Of a stretch of 32,527 nt of DNA, positions 7,145 through 14,992 are shown in pieces. The position numbers and the translations under genes were made by a program. Each line of letters begins with the position of its first letter. Position 1 is the stretch's first letter. Origin of the DNA: Peptococcaceae bacterium. Lineage in GTDB: Bacteria; Bacillota; Desulfitobacteriia; Desulfitobacteriales; Syntrophobotulaceae. A model generated the notes under the pieces. The model did not search any database and was not told the DNA's origin. It worked only from the letters and a program-made list of their open reading frames with translations. The DNA lies in NCBI GenBank assembly GCA_009782825.1, contig WRII01000031.1, positions 1 to 32,527 of the forward strand. Reading direction: 5' to 3'.

Positions 7145-9886
7145 TCATACTCTTTTGACTTCTTCCACAAGATTTGTTTTAAAGACATATTTCCGGATTG
7201 TAAATAAGACACTGAGGATTGAAATCACACAGGCAAGCCCCAGAAGAGCCCCCATAAGAGGGAAATTATAAGTAGGCTCTATAGCCCCTACATAATAGGA
7301 CAACACAGAAGCGAGAACAGGCAGCAGCGCACATCCTATCCCAATCCCCGTAACACCGCTATAAATCCCCATCGAAAGGGCTTCATACAAAACACTTTTC
7401 CTGATTTTCCCTTTCGTGATTCCAATCGTTCTGTAGATCACAAAATCCGACTTTCGAGACACCATATTAACAATGAGGTTGCTCACCATGCTGATCGTGC
7501 TCAGCAGAAGAGAAAACACACACAACGTATAGATAATCTTGATGACGCTCTCGCCGCTCTTCACATATTCCTTGCGCAATTCTTCTATGGAATACATAGA
7601 AAACGTCACATCACCCGACTCCACTTCAGATCTCAGCAGCTCACCGGTAGCCGCCACAGTACTCGTCTCCACCAGCACACAACAGTAGAAATCAGTCTCG
7701 TCCCCGCCAAACATTTTCTTAAAAGTCTCCTCCGAGACAAATGCAATATTGCCCATATTTTCAAATGAACTGACAATCCCCACAATTGTGTACTCTCCGC
7801 CCTCAACCGTCACCTTATCGCCAACACCCTTGTTGTTCGCTTTGGAAAATGTCGTTGTCATTACAATCGTCCCCGGGTTTTTCAACCCGCCAAAAACCTC
7901 CTCCCGAGATCCATCCTTAACTCTTTCATAATTTTTCTGAATATATTTATCGACAGGAACGCCGGAAATTTCCATACTTTTATTCTCCAAAGAAGTTCTT
8001 CCTCTTTTCTGCATCACATAAGAAAGACCATTTTTGTCCAAAACATTCAGTACCGGCTCATACGTTTCACTGTAAATATTTACGCCGAGATCCGCGCCCT
8101 CATAAATCCCGCCTAACGCCTTATCCAGCATTGAAGATATAGAAACCGTCAGAGTCGACACCACCAGCACAAGGGAAAGAATAGAGATACTTTGGGTGTA
8201 ACTTGTGCAGTTAAACTTCAACTGCTTCGCAAACAAACCCAGAGCGCGGCCCCATCCGCCAAATAGTTTCTCAATAAGCCGGGAAAACCCATAAACAACA
8301 GAGTCATGAAGAAGAATAAACCCAACCAAAGCCAATCCTATCGCCGCAAAGTAGGGAAGCACCCCTAAATCCGGGAATGACGCTCTGAGAATCAAAGCCC
8401 CCACAGCCAATGCCCCCAGCGAGAGCCCCAGCGCACACTGCACACCCCTGATACGGCCCTTCTTCTGCACCAAATTCTTTTTCAGGATATCTACAATAGG
8501 CGTCTCCGTTACTTTTTTTGTGGCCAGCCACGCACTCAAGAGGGCAATCCCTAACGCCCCGGCCACAACAATACCGGCAGCAATCCAATTGACCTCTACA
8601 ACACCCGGCTCCTCCTGTAAAGCCCAGGACCACAGCAAACGGGTACAAAGAGGACTCAGGGCCAGCCCAATCCCGGCCGCTATGAGAACACTGATACTCA
8701 CCTGCCACATCACAAGAACGCGATACCGCTGTATCGTAAACCCGACACTGCGCAGGGTGACCATTTCATTCATATTCTGATAAACATAAGATCGGAAAAC
8801 AGACAAAAGAATGTACACAGAAACCAGCACCATAAATCCGACAAAAAGGTACAAGGCAAAGACAACAGGCTTCACAAAAGTATCATAATAATCATCATCA
8901 TACTTTTGTCCAGCCTCAAGATTAAGATTAAGCTCCCGGAAGCTCCCATTCAACTGTTCCAAAGTCTGTGAAACAAGGCCCAAATCCTTCAGCGCCACAT
9001 CCAAGAAGTTAATCTTTCCCGGCTGTTTGTGAATGCTCTGAGCAAAAGCCAATTTAGAAATCAGCAACTCATCCTGAGCCTGGAAGAATCCCGTATCCGC
9101 AGCAATGGCCTTAATAACCACCTCAATACCCGGATCCTTCTGCCCGGTTTCCTTTTGCTCCTGGCCCTCTGTCTCTTCAGGAACCCCCAGAACGCGCATC
9201 CCTTGGGTCAGCGTTCTCTGAGCCAGTGCAGCGCCAACCTCTCTCCGCCCCCCCGGCTGATTCAAATATATCTTAAAGGTATCCCCCAAGTTAACAGAAT
9301 TTTCACGGGCAAATGTTTTGGACACAATAACCCCATTTACTTCGGCAAAGTCAAGGGTTCCCTCTAAAAGGTCGATATCATAGACCCCCCTTTGTTGGGG
9401 TATATCCACGCCATAAACAGAGACATACTCAAACTTCAGCCGGGTATTGGCCCCAAAGCTGTACCGCTCCACATACCCCGCAATATTATTGTTCAGGATT
9501 AAAATATCTTTAACCTGGCTGGCCTCAAAAACAGCACCCATGCCCGCAGCCCGGCTGCCATCCTGACTTTCCTCAGCCTGAGCAGTATCAGACTGAGAGG
9601 CGTCCGTCCGGTTGGCCTCTTCGCCCGCCACCAGAGTGATCTGGGAAGCAGCTTGGTTCGCCGCCCGAGCAGCAATTTGGTTAGCCCACGCATCCGCAAC
9701 AATGACAGAAATCGGAGTATTCTGGCACATATCCCCAAGCTGGTCAATTCTTGTCCTCACCGTAGACTGCTCAAACGAGAAATTGACCACCATAAGAACA
9801 ACCACAAACAGCGTCGAAAAGAAAACCATAAAAAAAGAAAATAAATTGGATTGAATCCCCCGCAGCAAGATCTTAAGCTTTGACAT
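7145..9886 (-). CDS. large FtsX/MacB-type ABC permease
   Basis: A permease of about 913 residues with an N-terminal membrane helix (around residues 12-35), a large extracytoplasmic domain (about 40-340), a first FtsX block of three helices (about 345-470), a pair of helices near 490-535, another helix near 575-600, a second extracytoplasmic domain, and a final three-helix FtsX block at the C-terminus. This double-FtsX plan of about ten helices is typical of peptide-handling MacB/BceB-like transporters. I start at ATG 9886, with AAAGGG nine bases upstream, rather than the TTG at 9895. The start overlaps the maturase stop by 14 bp, so translation is probably coupled. An Ala/Gln/Ser/Asp/Thr-rich low-complexity stretch interrupts the first outer domain near residues 75-115. 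Confidence 0.85.
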   Translation of the reverse strand: MSKLKILLRGIQSNLFSFFMVFFSTLFVVVLMVVNFSFEQSTVRTRIDQLGDMCQNTPISVIVADAWANQIAARAANQAASQITLVAGEEANRTDASQSDTAQAEESQDGSRAAGMGAVFEASQVKDILILNNNIAGYVERYSFGANTRLKFEYVSVYGVDIPQQRGVYDIDLLEGTLDFAEVNGVIVSKTFARENSVNLGDTFKIYLNQPGGRREVGAALAQRTLTQGMRVLGVPEETEGQEQKETGQKDPGIEVVIKAIAADTGFFQAQDELLISKLAFAQSIHKQPGKINFLDVALKDLGLVSQTLEQLNGSFRELNLNLEAGQKYDDDYYDTFVKPVVFALYLFVGFMVLVSVYILLSVFRSYVYQNMNEMVTLRSVGFTIQRYRVLVMWQVSISVLIAAGIGLALSPLCTRLLWSWALQEEPGVVEVNWIAAGIVVAGALGIALLSAWLATKKVTETPIVDILKKNLVQKKGRIRGVQCALGLSLGALAVGALILRASFPDLGVLPYFAAIGLALVGFILLHDSVVYGFSRLIEKLFGGWGRALGLFAKQLKFNCTSYTQSISILSLVLVVSTLTVSISSMLDKALGGIYEGADLGVNIYSETYEPVLNVLDKNGLSYVMQKRGRTSLENKSMEISGVPVDKYIQKNYERVKDGSREEVFGGLKNPGTIVMTTTFSKANNKGVGDKVTVEGGEYTIVGIVSSFENMGNIAFVSEETFKKMFGGDETDFYCCVLVETSTVAATGELLRSEVESGDVTFSMYSIEELRKEYVKSGESVIKIIYTLCVFSLLLSTISMVSNLIVNMVSRKSDFVIYRTIGITKGKIRKSVLYEALSMGIYSGVTGIGIGCALLPVLASVLSYYVGAIEPTYNFPLMGALLGLACVISILSVLFTIRKYVFKTNLVEEVKRV

Positions 9887-11201
9887 CCGTCTCAACCCTT
9901 TGTTTATAAGACTTCTTCAACGTTTCCACAAAACCGAATTTCCACGTCTCACAATGTTTGTGCCCCTTCTTGACAGGATAATAGGGGCACCCCCCCATGC
10001 AGACAGGAAGAACCTTGCAGTTCCTGCACCCTTCATTATCAAAAGGAGACCATGTCATATAAGCAACATTCCGGGCCATCATGTCCATGGCAGACTCAGA
10101 CCCTTCCCCCAGGATATTGCCGATACTGTCTCCGATCATGCCCACCTCATTCCAACATTTATACAAGTATCCTTCAGGGTCAACCACAAAGGTATTCACC
10201 GAATCCGCTCCGCAGTAATTTTTTTTGACATTTGGATAAAAGGGATCCTCAGATCCATTAAATCCATGAAGATACAAAAACTCCTGCAGCTCCGCCGTAA
10301 CCTCCGAGTATTCCGCCAGAGTCAGACATGTATCCTTAATATTCTGGTTGACATCCGTTTGCGCCATCACAAGCCCAAAAACAACCCCTATTTCCGGCAT
10401 ATTCAGATCCTTCAGATACAGGATCAAGTTTTTGGTATCCGCAATATTTGTCTTATCAAGATTGATACGGACATCAATGGTCATGCCACTATGATAGATC
10501 TTTTTAACATTGTCAAGAATCCTCGCGAAAGTCCCTTCAGAAGGCGTCTCCTTGAGGAATCTTCTGCGATTATGCACCGCTTCGGATCCGTCAATTGTAA
10601 TCTGTACATCAGAAATACAGCATTCTTTGAATCTTTCTATACTCTCATCCGTGATCAGAAATCCATTCGTAAGCATTTCAGCACAATACTCCACATGATT
10701 CTGTTCACAGACTTCTATAAATCTTCTCGACAGATCATAGACCACCTCTTCCGCCAGAAGAGGCTCGCCGCCATACCATGTGACATAAACCGGCCTCTTG
10801 CGTTCAGCATTTTCCTGAACCATCTCAACAAGTCTATCCTGAACCTGACGGCTGAGAACACCAGGCTTGGGGTTTTCGTAACAGTAAGGACACGCAAAAT
10901 TACAGGCCATAGTTGGCGCAATAATCAGACTCAAATGATCCTGAGCATATTTGCCGGAAAGATTCCTGAACTTCAGGTGTTCCAGTTCGTCAACCCTGTC
11001 AGAAACAATAAACCAGCCCCCCAGCATATCGTCTAAAAGGGCCTTATCCTCATCGTTCAAGTCTTCCCGCGTGACCTCTTCTATATTTTCGTAAAGGCGG
11101 ATAAACTTTTCGTCAATTTCCGCCAAAGCGCACGTTATCCCGTTAAAAGCCACCTTAGTATCATCCACATCGAAAATATAGGTGTACTTTGATCTCTTCA
11201 T
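9873..11201 (-). CDS. radical SAM/SPASM peptide maturase
   Basis: A 442-residue enzyme that should use a SAM-cleaving [4Fe-4S] cluster to crosslink the Cys-rich peptide encoded upstream. The cluster motif is C100-x3-C104-x2-C107 (CNFACPYC), with the SAM-binding GGEP at 144-147. The C-terminal SPASM domain supplies C330, C349, C392, C395, C401, C405 and C417, enough for auxiliary clusters, in the pattern seen in sactipeptide and ranthipeptide maturases. Residues 1-80 resemble the leader-recognition region that precedes the radical domain in such enzymes. Overall it looks like the CcpM/Clo7bot-associated group known in Clostridia; this assignment is from memory of the family and was not searched. 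Likely product: Cys thioether bonds to alpha, beta or gamma carbons. AGGGGG lies ten bases before the ATG. Confidence 0.88.
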   Translation of the reverse strand: MKRSKYTYIFDVDDTKVAFNGITCALAEIDEKFIRLYENIEEVTREDLNDEDKALLDDMLGGWFIVSDRVDELEHLKFRNLSGKYAQDHLSLIIAPTMACNFACPYCYENPKPGVLSRQVQDRLVEMVQENAERKRPVYVTWYGGEPLLAEEVVYDLSRRFIEVCEQNHVEYCAEMLTNGFLITDESIERFKECCISDVQITIDGSEAVHNRRRFLKETPSEGTFARILDNVKKIYHSGMTIDVRINLDKTNIADTKNLILYLKDLNMPEIGVVFGLVMAQTDVNQNIKDTCLTLAEYSEVTAELQEFLYLHGFNGSEDPFYPNVKKNYCGADSVNTFVVDPEGYLYKCWNEVGMIGDSIGNILGEGSESAMDMMARNVAYMTWSPFDNEGCRNCKVLPVCMGGCPYYPVKKGHKHCETWKFGFVETLKKSYKQRVETDVKA

Positions 11202-11308
11202 GTTGTGTGTATTCCCCCTGCTTTATCTTTATCCTATGTGTTGGTTGATATTAATTTAAATAAATACGATATATAAGAAATTATATATAAATAAAGACGA
11301 TACGAAAA

Positions 11309-11345
11309 GGGCGCTAAGCCAAGGAATCATCTCAGAATAGCGCCC
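11309..11345 (-). terminator. hairpin with T-run between precursor and maturase
   Basis: On the minus strand GGGCGCTA and TAGCGCCC (plus positions 11338-11345 and 11309-11316) pair perfectly across a 21-nt loop and are followed by TTTT. It lies 129 bp past the precursor stop codon and 108 bp before the maturase start. A leaky terminator here would give much more precursor than enzyme mRNA, a common arrangement in peptide clusters. Confidence 0.6.
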
Positions 11346-11473
11346 AAAAATGGTAACCACGCGAACCCGTAATGGCTTGATAAAAGTATCCTTTAAGGCA
11401 GTTTGCTAAGAATCCCTACAAACCATGGAACCAAGCCTTAACGAAAACGAAATCGATTACCAACTAGTATCCT

Positions 11474-11647
11474 TTACCTTTTTGATTTTGGGCAATGGGC
11501 AATATACTTGGTCTTCTTGACAACAACAGTTTTGCTGGTGCCGCATTTGCAAGGAGTGCAGTTACACTTTTGACAATGAACAACAGTAGCGTTTTTTGTG
11601 CAGAAAGCTAATTCCTCCACATGTGTAGGGTTAACAACAAATTTCAT
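11474..11647 (-). CDS. Cys-rich RiPP precursor peptide, seven cysteines
   Basis: A 57-codon frame, ATG at 11647 and TAA at 11474, with AAGGAGG ten bases upstream, one of the strongest ribosome sites in the window. The product starts MKFVVNPTHVEELAF and then has Cys at 16, 25, 28, 30, 33, 35 and 52, with a dense CxxCxCxxCxC core at 25-35 and a Lys-rich C-terminus. Thr residues are interspersed with the cysteines, as expected for thioether donors and acceptors. The first 15 residues would be a short leader. The maturase gene lies directly downstream. The opening (MK-aromatic-V-V-x-P) recalls the Clo7bot class of Cys-rich peptides; SCIFF peptides are another comparison but have six Cys in about 45 residues. 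Mature activity is unknown; a bacteriocin or signal peptide are both possible. Confidence 0.82.
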   Translation of the reverse strand: MKFVVNPTHVEELAFCTKNATVVHCQKCNCTPCKCGTSKTVVVKKTKYIAHCPKSKR

Positions 11648-11682
11648 CTCATGTTCCTCCTTATAATTTTTTGTGATAAAAG

Positions 11683-11823
11683 ATGGTTACCCTCCGTCTG
11701 AATCCTTAGAGATTCATCCCCCTTGACGGGACAGCCTTCCTCATAGCTGCCTGATGGCGTGACAGCTCAACTGACCCTTCAAAAGCTTCTCATCCTTTAG
11801 ATTCAGCCGCACAAGCTAACCAT
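11683..11823 (-). ncRNA. structured 5' leader of the precursor mRNA, possible switch
   Basis: The 220 bp before the precursor hold nested complementary segments. A 7-bp closing stem pairs 11817-11823 with 11683-11689. Inside it are an AGCTG/CAGCT hairpin (11745-11749 with 11763-11767) and a two-part hairpin of GACGG/CCGTC (11725-11729 with 11694-11698) enclosing a TGAATC/GATTCA stem (11711-11716 with 11699-11704). A second copy of the GATTCA-side sequence at 11800-11805 could pair with 11699-11704 instead, so two exclusive folds are possible. It does not match the core motifs of TPP, cobalamin, FMN, lysine, glycine, SAM-I, c-di-GMP or T-box RNAs that I know. The right end is 36 bp from the start codon. 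Confidence 0.5.
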
Positions 11824-11870
11824 ACATCTACCTGTGGATGGAGCCTCTCTTAATATTCGGTCCATCCTTT

Positions 11871-12587
11871 TTATAATAAAGCTTCTAGAGCCTTACTATC
11901 CTCTTTTGAAAAGAAAACCGGGCCAAGATCATCATTTCCATAAAGGTTGTCCACCTTGCACATCTTAAGCTTTTGGGCCAGCTTAGCTTTCGCCCAGCCT
12001 TCCGGGTGCACCGCGCCAAATTCACTCACATTAATTTCAGGGAACAGGATCACCTTATCGAGACTCAAGGTTTCCTCATCGAAAGAAAATTCTCCGAGTG
12101 GGGCTAAGTACACAAAATTCTCCGAATCAGAAACCAGCTGCTTTACGAAACCGAAAAGATCCATCCCCGTTTTATATTGATAAGCAAGATCCGGAGAAAA
12201 CCGAATCTCACCGGCTATCTCTGTGAAACCAAGAGTAATACACAAATCCCCAATAAGATCCTTACACTCTCCTAACCAGACTTTAAGCAGAAATGTCTGC
12301 TCCTCATCCTCATGGAGTTTCCAGAAAAATATATCTTTGTAGACATCATACCCCATCAAGAAAAGAGTCGTTCGCCCTAAAAAGGACATATCACTCTTGT
12401 TTCGAGCCACAACCGTGAATGAATTATTAAGATAGGCTTCCTCATCGAGCTTTGAATCATACCGGCCTCCAAAACTCGGATCTTTGCTGCGCTGTTCTTC
12501 GCCCACACACAGCCGATATTCAACTTTCTTAGTGCTGTTTTTCGCGCAAAAATCCTCAGCTGACCTTATAATCTCATTCTTTGTCAT
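11871..12587 (-). CDS. hypothetical protein at the head of the peptide cluster
   Basis: A 238-residue protein I do not recognise. It is soluble and acidic, without signal peptide or membrane helix, and has no clear catalytic motif. It has a good start (GGGTGAGG before the ATG) and its own promoter at 12619-12646. It runs in the same direction as the peptide cluster and ends 48 bp before the first paired segment of the leader RNA, so it may be co-transcribed. Immunity protein, substrate chaperone or an unrelated gene are all possible; nothing in the sequence decides between them. Confidence 0.7.
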   Translation of the reverse strand: MTKNEIIRSAEDFCAKNSTKKVEYRLCVGEEQRSKDPSFGGRYDSKLDEEAYLNNSFTVVARNKSDMSFLGRTTLFLMGYDVYKDIFFWKLHEDEEQTFLLKVWLGECKDLIGDLCITLGFTEIAGEIRFSPDLAYQYKTGMDLFGFVKQLVSDSENFVYLAPLGEFSFDEETLSLDKVILFPEINVSEFGAVHPEGWAKAKLAQKLKMCKVDNLYGNDDLGPVFFSKEDSKALEALL

Positions 12588-12618
12588 ATCCTCACCCTTT
12601 TCTCTATCCTACATCTTA

Positions 12619-12646
12619 ATTCTAGCCGTCCGTCTGCAAAAGTCAA
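12619..12646 (-). promoter_or_regulatory. promoter upstream of the cluster's first gene
   Basis: TTGACT (12641-12646) and TAGAAT (12619-12624) are 16 bp apart on the minus strand, 31 bp before the start codon. The rest of 12588-12861 is AT-rich; its only other visible structure is a TCTCCG/CGGAGA inverted repeat (about 12816-12855) with a 28-nt loop just past the oxidoreductase stop codon. Confidence 0.6.
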
Positions 12647-12861
12647 TATGCAAATCTTTTATTTCTTTAAAAAAACAAATGATAAACCTGCATATTTTCT
12701 ATTTTTTGGGTTTTTTGTCCACATTTTTTAGTTTACCCTTGCCATTTCACCTTTTTGATATCCATATAATTCCTTAGGACTTTTGCCCTCGCGCCTATAT
12801 GAATATCTTTTATTTCTCCGTAAATATATTAATTTATTAGAGTTTATTCGGAGATTCTTCT

Positions 12862-13797
12862 TTAAATCCTCATCCGCCCTTTGAGCAGCTCCATTTCTTC
12901 GCGAACCCCAGCCTCAACACCCTGCAGAAAGGCCTCCTTTTTCTCTGAAGTCATCACGTGTCTAAACCTGCCCTGAGCCTCCAGATACTCCTCCAGCCCC
13001 CGGGGCGCCGCTCCCGTTTCCACCAGGGCCTTGGTCGGACCACTCAAGTGTGTGATATAGCCATTCTCCGCCTCCCAGAGCAAATTAATCCCGCTGCGCA
13101 CCGCCAGACGGGCCAATTTGACCATGTCCTTGCTCTCAAATTTCCATCCCGGATAGCACGGCGCAAAAATCTCAATATATTTGAACCCCTTTATCCCCTT
13201 CGCCTTAACCACCTTATCATAGAGATCCGCCGGATACGCCACCGACGCCGTCGCCATATAAGGAATCCGGTGATCCAGCATCAGAAGCGGCATATTCTTC
13301 TTATTCTCAGTTTTGCCACCGGGAGTTGTCGTAGTTACAGCATAGGCCGGCGTCGCCCCGCTGCGCTGCACCCCCGTATTGCTGTACGCCTCATTATTAT
13401 AGCAAAAGAAAATAAAGTTATCATTGCGCTCCGCCGCCGCTGACAAAGCCTGAAATCCAATATCATAGGTGCCGCCGTCCCCAATCCAGGTAAACACCGT
13501 CGGCATCTCGCCCTGTAACCGCCCCTTCATAGCTTGAGCCTCCAGGGCATAAACCACACCCGCCGCCGAGGATCCGGCTGTCGCAAAACAAATATTCATC
13601 GCCGGATAGGTAAAAGCCATCTGGGGCGTAACTCCCATGCTGGCAACCGTACACGAAGGGGTAAGCAGCATAATCGCATTGGGCCCCAATGCTTTTCCAA
13701 CACTACGAAGCGCCAAAGTAGACGGACAGCTGGCGCAAGCGCCATTTCCAGACAAAACAACCTCTTCAGCCGGCAGATCTTTTATTCGGGTTGCCAT
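12862..13797 (-). CDS. porB: 2-oxoacid:ferredoxin oxidoreductase, beta subunit
   Basis: The 311-residue TPP-binding subunit of a pyruvate- or related 2-oxoacid:ferredoxin oxidoreductase, which decarboxylates the oxoacid to acyl-CoA, CO2 and reduced ferredoxin. The thiamine/Mg site is visible as GDGGTYDIGFQAL followed by NNEAYSNTG. Iron-sulfur ligands appear as GACASCP near the N-terminus, a Cys in PSCTV about 25 residues on, and a distal APCYPG. I start at ATG 13797, where AAGGAGG precedes it by about eight bases; a frame extension upstream to 13854 is not used. The start overlaps the alpha gene stop by 16 bp, pointing to coupled translation. The thiamine genes at 19362-22315 make the precursor of its cofactor. 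Pyruvate is the likeliest substrate but is not proven. Confidence 0.87.
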   Translation of the reverse strand: MATRIKDLPAEEVVLSGNGACASCPSTLALRSVGKALGPNAIMLLTPSCTVASMGVTPQMAFTYPAMNICFATAGSSAAGVVYALEAQAMKGRLQGEMPTVFTWIGDGGTYDIGFQALSAAAERNDNFIFFCYNNEAYSNTGVQRSGATPAYAVTTTTPGGKTENKKNMPLLMLDHRIPYMATASVAYPADLYDKVVKAKGIKGFKYIEIFAPCYPGWKFESKDMVKLARLAVRSGINLLWEAENGYITHLSGPTKALVETGAAPRGLEEYLEAQGRFRHVMTSEKKEAFLQGVEAGVREEMELLKGRMRI

Positions 13798-14987
13798 GGG
13801 GTCGCCTCCTTTCCCGTGATCGCGTCTTCCACCACGCGAGCCATATATCTCCACGTCAGATCTTCTCCGCCGATCCCCATGACCCGGTCATGGATACAGA
13901 CATTTTTCTGTCCATACAAAGCCGATTTGAGTTCCACAGCCAAAATCCCGCTGTTCATCCCAAAAGAATAATTGCGTTCCAGCACAACTGCCGTACTCCC
14001 GTCAGGCAGTACCTGCACAAGGTCCTCCGCAGGAAACGGCCTGTAGACACGGATTCGGACAGCCCCCGCTTTGATCCCCCGGCTGCGCAGGTCATCCACA
14101 CCGAGCTTCACCTCAGCCGCCATAGATCCCATAGAAATCACGAACACCTCAGCATCCTCCGTCCGGTACAAGTCCAGGACATCCCCGTCCCACATCCCCG
14201 TATGATCACGATACCGGGCAGCCGCTTCCTTGAAAATCGGCTTCGCCTCCTGCTGCGCCCGCTGCAGCATCGCCCGGTGCTTGCCGTAATATTCCGTAGC
14301 CGTCACATTGGCAAAACTGCTGGGAGCCGCCGGATCCAGCTTCCATAAAGGCTCATAAGGAGGCAGGAAAGCATCCACGACCTCCTGAGCCGGCACCATC
14401 ACCCCCGACGCGCAATGTGAAAGAATAAATCCGTCAAAATTAACCATAACCGGCAATTGAGCTTCTTGCGTAATATAAAACCCTTGCAGAATCGCGTTAT
14501 AAATCTCCTGCACCGACGCCACATAGATTTGCAGCCACCCCGTATCCCTCTGAGACAGAGAATCCTGATGATCCACCAACAGAGCCCAGGGCGGGAAAAC
14601 AGCGCGATTGACATTCGCCATCACCATCGGCAAACGGCCGCCGCCCACCATATGCAAAACCTCGTGCATATAGAGCAGCCCCTGGGACGCCGTCGCCGTA
14701 AAAACTCTGGCCCCTGCGGCAATAGCTCCCGCACAGGCCGCTAAGGCGCTGTGTTCCCCTTCCACAGGCAGAAAACGGCACTCCAGATCCCCTTCCTCCA
14801 CCATGGCCGAAATCGTCTCCACCACGCTGGACTGAGGCGTAATCGGATAAGCCGCCACCACATCCACCCGGGCGCTGCGCACCGCCAACGCCGCCGCATG
14901 GCATCCCGTTTTTAACAGGCGCTCATCCGTCACTTCTCCGCCATCTTGACCCTGCCGTTCCGCTTTCATCAGCCGTTCCGCTTCCAT
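13782..14987 (-). CDS. porA: 2-oxoacid:ferredoxin oxidoreductase, alpha subunit
   Basis: A 401-residue alpha subunit. AAYPITPQSSVVETI is the conserved start of the pyrimidine-binding domain, and FLPVEGEHSALAACAGA and ATASQGLLYMHEVLH follow as in pyruvate:ferredoxin oxidoreductases. The C-terminal third carries the domain that contacts CoA and the other half of the dimer. It starts six bases after the gamma-delta stop codon, with the ribosome site inside the end of that gene. About 15 extra residues rich in Glu, Arg and Gln precede the usual start; Met7 is an alternative start. Alpha and beta are separate, as in archaeal and some clostridial four-domain enzymes, not the single-chain form. Confidence 0.88.
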   Translation of the reverse strand: MEAERLMKAERQGQDGGEVTDERLLKTGCHAAALAVRSARVDVVAAYPITPQSSVVETISAMVEEGDLECRFLPVEGEHSALAACAGAIAAGARVFTATASQGLLYMHEVLHMVGGGRLPMVMANVNRAVFPPWALLVDHQDSLSQRDTGWLQIYVASVQEIYNAILQGFYITQEAQLPVMVNFDGFILSHCASGVMVPAQEVVDAFLPPYEPLWKLDPAAPSSFANVTATEYYGKHRAMLQRAQQEAKPIFKEAAARYRDHTGMWDGDVLDLYRTEDAEVFVISMGSMAAEVKLGVDDLRSRGIKAGAVRIRVYRPFPAEDLVQVLPDGSTAVVLERNYSFGMNSGILAVELKSALYGQKNVCIHDRVMGIGGEDLTWRYMARVVEDAITGKEATPWQPE

Positions 14988-14992
14988 AGCTC

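Noticed and set aside
9900-11036. A 378-codon plus-strand frame
   Set aside because: Fully antisense to the radical SAM gene, whose motifs are intact. The translation has no family features.
11256-11330. A 24-codon hydrophobic peptide frame on the minus strand between precursor and maturase
   Set aside because: It would start inside the loop of the terminator-like hairpin, has no ribosome site, and its hydrophobic residues come from AT-rich DNA.
11648-11870. T-box, SAM-I, cobalamin or TPP riboswitch before the precursor
   Set aside because: None of the conserved core sequences of these classes is present, so it is reported only as an unassigned structured leader.
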